Shown piece after piece: positions 5,991-8,106 of a stretch of 8,106 nucleotides of DNA. Within the stretch, counting starts at the first letter, position 1; every line of letters begins with the position of its first letter. Source of the stretch: Spirochaetaceae bacterium (GTDB lineage Bacteria; Spirochaetota; Spirochaetia; Treponematales; Breznakiellaceae); assembly GCA_031283025.1 (NCBI GenBank), contig JAITCP010000060.1:1-8106 (forward strand). The letters run 5' to 3'. A model generated the notes under the pieces. It worked only from the letters and a program-made list of their open reading frames with translations. It was not told the origin of the DNA and made no database searches. The translations under genes were made by a program, and so were the position numbers.

Positions 5991-7874
5991 ATGACCGGAA
6001 AAATCAGTTTGATCCTTGGTTCCCGCGCCCATCTTTCCGCATCCGCCGCGGATGATCAATTTGAGGAACTGTACAGGAACAAACTTAAGCCCTTCATTAC
6101 CACCTTAAACAGGCATCCGAAAATTCCGGCGGTGCTTTATTACTCAGGCGCTCTTTTTCACCGGCTGGAACAAAAAAAACCGGAATTGTTTTTGTTGATC
6201 AAAGAACTGGCCGCCCGCAAACAGCTTGAAATACTGGGAGGCGGTTTCTACGAACCTTTGATGCCCCTCCTCCCCCATGCGGATAAAATCGGCCAAATAG
6301 AAATGTTTACCACCTATATCAGGCAAAATTTTGGCAGAAAACCCCAGGGCTGTTTTTTGGCCCATTCGGGCTGGGAGCAATCCCTGGTCGGGGTGCTTAC
6401 CACCTGCGGCATGGCCTATACCTTTTTAACAGAAGAACAATTTACCGCGGCGGGGGCGGAACATTGTTACAGCCCGGTTTACACCGAAGATCAGGGAAAG
6501 CTCCTTGCCGTATTCCCCGTTTTTTCATCTCTGGCCGAAATGGGCAGCAGGGGGGCTTTTTCCGTATTAAAAGATAATCATGAAGACAAGGCGCTTTCAG
6601 GCGGCTCAAAGCTTGTAACGGTTTTTCCTGATTTTCCGCGTGAAAATGCGGAAGAAAGGCTAGAGTCTTTTTTTGAAGATTTGGACAAAACCATTTCGCA
6701 AAAAACCAAAGATGAGCTAAGCCTGGAACTTACCACTCCCGGCAGAGTATACCGCACAAGCGCTTCACTTTCCAGATTATACTTTTTTGCCTCCGGCGAT
6801 TCATCCTGCTCGCACCCGCGCTCGCTTTTGGCCAGCCAGATGCAGGCCAATGATCTCTATGCTACAATTTATTTTGTTCATAATCTGATCAACCAATTCC
6901 GGGGCGATAAATCCCGCAAACGGGCTGCCAGGGAAGAACTTTGGAAAGCGCAGGAAGCGGACGCCCTGTGCGGCGGCTACAGCGATGACCGCAACAGCGG
7001 CGGCCATAACAACAGGCGCAACGACGGCGATTCCATGGCTGCGCAAAAACACGCCTACAGGGCCGTTTTAACGGCGGAACGAATTATCCGGGAAAAAGAT
7101 TTTATACCTTCTCTCCTTAGCTTTGACTTAAACCTTGACGGAGCGGCGGAATACCTCTTTCAGGACAAGAACACCAACTGTTACGTCAGTTCCAGGGGAG
7201 CGGCGGTTTTTGAATTCGATTACCTCCCCAAAGGCTGGAGTTACCTTAACGCTTTTCCTGACGGCAAGGTTCATCACGCGTTCAGGGACATCTTACTGCC
7301 CGGCGACTTTGTTCCTCTTAAGCCTTCCGCCATAAATGAAGCGAATCTTCCCACGGGAAGCCGCCTTTGCGGCAATGAAGAATACCGGATGGAATCGGCG
7401 GACAGGACAAAACTTAAAGCGAGCTTTACACTTCCCACCCGTAAGGGAATTCCTTTTGGGCTGATTGAAATACAAAAAATCTACCGGCTTGAAAAAAACA
7501 CCTTATACCTTTCATATTTACTGCGCAACAAGAGCGAAGAAAAAATCGTCCTGCGCTTTATTCCCCGGTTTGATCTTTCATTGGCGGGGGAAGAACTTCT
7601 TTTCAGAAAAAGCCAGGGAGAAGAAGAACGAAGCGCGGAAAAGCAGGGTGAGAAAAAGCGGGTTGTGTTTCTGGAAGAGCAGGAATCCAAACAGGGAGCG
7701 TCTATCGGCATTGGCTTTCAAAGCCCCTGCGATCTGTACTATTATCCCGCAGAGCCGGGGCATCAATCCCTTTGCTTTTTTCCGGTGTTCCAGCTTTTCC
7801 TTAATCCCGGCGATACTTGGGAAAACCGGATCACTGTTGCCGTATCCGCAAAGGCCCGTTCCGCGAAGAATTAA
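5991..7874 (+). CDS. GH57 4-alpha-glucanotransferase/alpha-amylase-like protein, probably catalytically inactive
   Basis: Related to the large GH57 enzymes (Thermococcus litoralis 4-alpha-glucanotransferase, Dictyoglomus AmyA; about 660-690 residues) that cut and rejoin alpha-1,4-glucans by a retaining mechanism. The N-terminal barrel is recognisable from GGGFYEPLMPLLP (83-95), with Glu88 kept, and from 'GCFLAHSGWEQSLVGVLTTCGMAYTFLTEEQF' (120-151). A helical middle region and a beta-rich C-terminal part (about 370-620, like DUF1926) follow. In the second block the usual W-L-T-E-R-V-W-E-P has His125 in place of the nucleophile Glu. The usual FGDDGEKFG reads FPDFPREN (212-219), losing the acid/base context. 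The usual QCN..YWHG reads QEADALCGG (321-329), followed by a polar Asp/Asn/Gly/Arg insert (330-348). There is no signal peptide, so it is probably cytoplasmic. ATG 5991 lies 9 bases after rnfA with a weak GAGAA site, so it is probably the last gene of the rnf transcript. Confidence 0.85.
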   Translation: MTGKISLILGSRAHLSASAADDQFEELYRNKLKPFITTLNRHPKIPAVLYYSGALFHRLEQKKPELFLLIKELAARKQLEILGGGFYEPLMPLLPHADKIGQIEMFTTYIRQNFGRKPQGCFLAHSGWEQSLVGVLTTCGMAYTFLTEEQFTAAGAEHCYSPVYTEDQGKLLAVFPVFSSLAEMGSRGAFSVLKDNHEDKALSGGSKLVTVFPDFPRENAEERLESFFEDLDKTISQKTKDELSLELTTPGRVYRTSASLSRLYFFASGDSSCSHPRSLLASQMQANDLYATIYFVHNLINQFRGDKSRKRAAREELWKAQEADALCGGYSDDRNSGGHNNRRNDGDSMAAQKHAYRAVLTAERIIREKDFIPSLLSFDLNLDGAAEYLFQDKNTNCYVSSRGAAVFEFDYLPKGWSYLNAFPDGKVHHAFRDILLPGDFVPLKPSAINEANLPTGSRLCGNEEYRMESADRTKLKASFTLPTRKGIPFGLIEIQKIYRLEKNTLYLSYLLRNKSEEKIVLRFIPRFDLSLAGEELLFRKSQGEEERSAEKQGEKKRVVFLEEQESKQGASIGIGFQSPCDLYYYPAEPGHQSLCFFPVFQLFLNPGDTWENRITVAVSAKARSAKN

Positions 7875-7936
7875 GCCCCCGCAAATATACCCGCAATCGA
7901 ACAAACGCTCCGGCCTATTACCCCGGTTCACCAATG

Positions 7937-8092
7937 GCCGGGTGTTTCTGAACATTGGGGAGGCGCACTACAAAATAATGGTGGGGCCTGTCTCTTGCAT
8001 ACGCACCCTAATGTTTTAGGGCACGTATGCAAGAGACACCCACCTCCACTTTTATTCTATGTGCGCCTCCTACATCCCCGGAAACACCCGGC
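7937..8092. repeat. Large nested imperfect palindrome (about 156 bases)
   Basis: Successive left and right arm segments pair in order. GCCGGGTGTTTC (7937-7948) pairs with 8081-8092 (12 of 12). GGAGGCGCAC (7959-7968) pairs with 8061-8070 (10 of 10). AATAA (7974-7978) pairs with 8052-8056. GGTGGG (7980-7985) pairs with 8039-8044. A 15-base arm (7989-8003) pairs with 8024-8038. CCCTAA (8006-8011) pairs with 8016-8021. About 54 pairs are separated by small unpaired segments, and AAT (7933-7935) with ATT (8094-8096) may extend it. Nested perfect arms fit a small non-autonomous inverted-repeat element (MITE-like) or a long structured RNA. There is no transposase, and I see no clear target-site duplication before the window ends. 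It begins 62 bases after the last stop codon. Confidence 0.8.
7989..8038. other. Strong central hairpin inside the palindrome
   Basis: TGTCTCTTGCATACG (7989-8003) and its exact reverse complement (8024-8038) give 15 uninterrupted pairs. Then a symmetrical CA/CA internal loop (8004-8005 and 8022-8023), six more pairs CCCTAA/TTAGGG, and a TGTT tetraloop (8012-8015) complete it. No T run follows on either strand, so it is not a standard rho-independent terminator, although a stem this stable could still block RNA polymerase or protect the 3' end of the operon mRNA from decay. Confidence 0.75.
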
Positions 8093-8106
8093 AATTACTG
8101 CGGGAG

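Noticed and set aside
7465..8019. A 184-codon + strand open frame running from the GH57 gene into the palindrome.
   Set aside because: It overlaps the GH57 gene out of frame, is rich in Lys/Arg/Ser/Pro as expected for a shadow frame, and has no recognisable domain.
7989..8056. The central hairpin as a standard rho-independent terminator of the rnf-GH57 operon.
   Set aside because: The bases after the stem are ACCCACCTCCAC and only later TTTT, so the required T run directly after the stem is missing.
7937..8092. The palindrome as an integron attC site, since some treponemes carry chromosomal integrons.
   Set aside because: I find no RYYYAAC and GTTRRRY core sites at its ends, and the arms are too long and too perfect.
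7937..8092. The palindrome as a CRISPR repeat or an insertion sequence end.
   Set aside because: There are no regularly spaced direct repeats, and no transposase frame lies within or beside it.

Overview
The window looks like a chromosomal piece of a spirochaete, most likely a Treponema relative. This rests on the gene content (an Rnf-type locus in the order C-D-G-E-A joined to a GH57 alpha-glucan-enzyme-like gene, a combination I associate with treponemes) and on a base composition of about half G+C by eye, which fits the termite-gut treponemes better than T. pallidum or T. denticola. That is inference from memory; no database was searched. All recognised genes are on the + strand.

Layout. 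1-104: last codons of an unidentified gene, followed by a terminator-like hairpin (111-157). 205-1893: a membrane-bound diguanylate cyclase with a periplasmic Cache-like sensor and an intact GGEEF site. 1929-5981: five tightly packed genes, rnfC, rnfD, rnfG, rnfE and rnfA, with gaps or overlaps of at most 11 bases. 5991-7874: a GH57 4-alpha-glucanotransferase/alpha-amylase-like protein, 9 bases after rnfA and probably in the same transcript. 7875-8106: noncoding, dominated by a large nested palindrome (7937-8092).

Main point. The five Rnf proteins are recognisable along their lengths and have open frames with coupled starts. By motif comparison, however, nearly every redox-cofactor site of a standard Rnf complex is missing. 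RnfA and RnfE lack all four conserved cysteines that hold the intramembrane iron-sulfur centre (RnfA has no cysteine at all). RnfG is short and has no Ser/Thr-Gly-Ala-Thr flavin-attachment motif. RnfD has Leu-Gly-Ser where Ser-Gly-Ala-Thr is expected. RnfC has lost the glycine-rich and Glu-Cys-Glu-Pro motifs of its flavin/NADH domain. No rnfB is present. Only the two [4Fe-4S] motifs of RnfC remain. The GH57 neighbour has also lost its predicted catalytic nucleophile (His instead of Glu) and its acid/base motif, so it is probably a pseudoenzyme.

Six consecutive intact genes that keep their folds but lose their active sites suggest a repurposed membrane complex with a glucan-enzyme-derived partner, rather than simple gene decay. 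How it works cannot be read from the sequence. The upstream cyclase could share transcription with the operon, but nothing proves a functional link.
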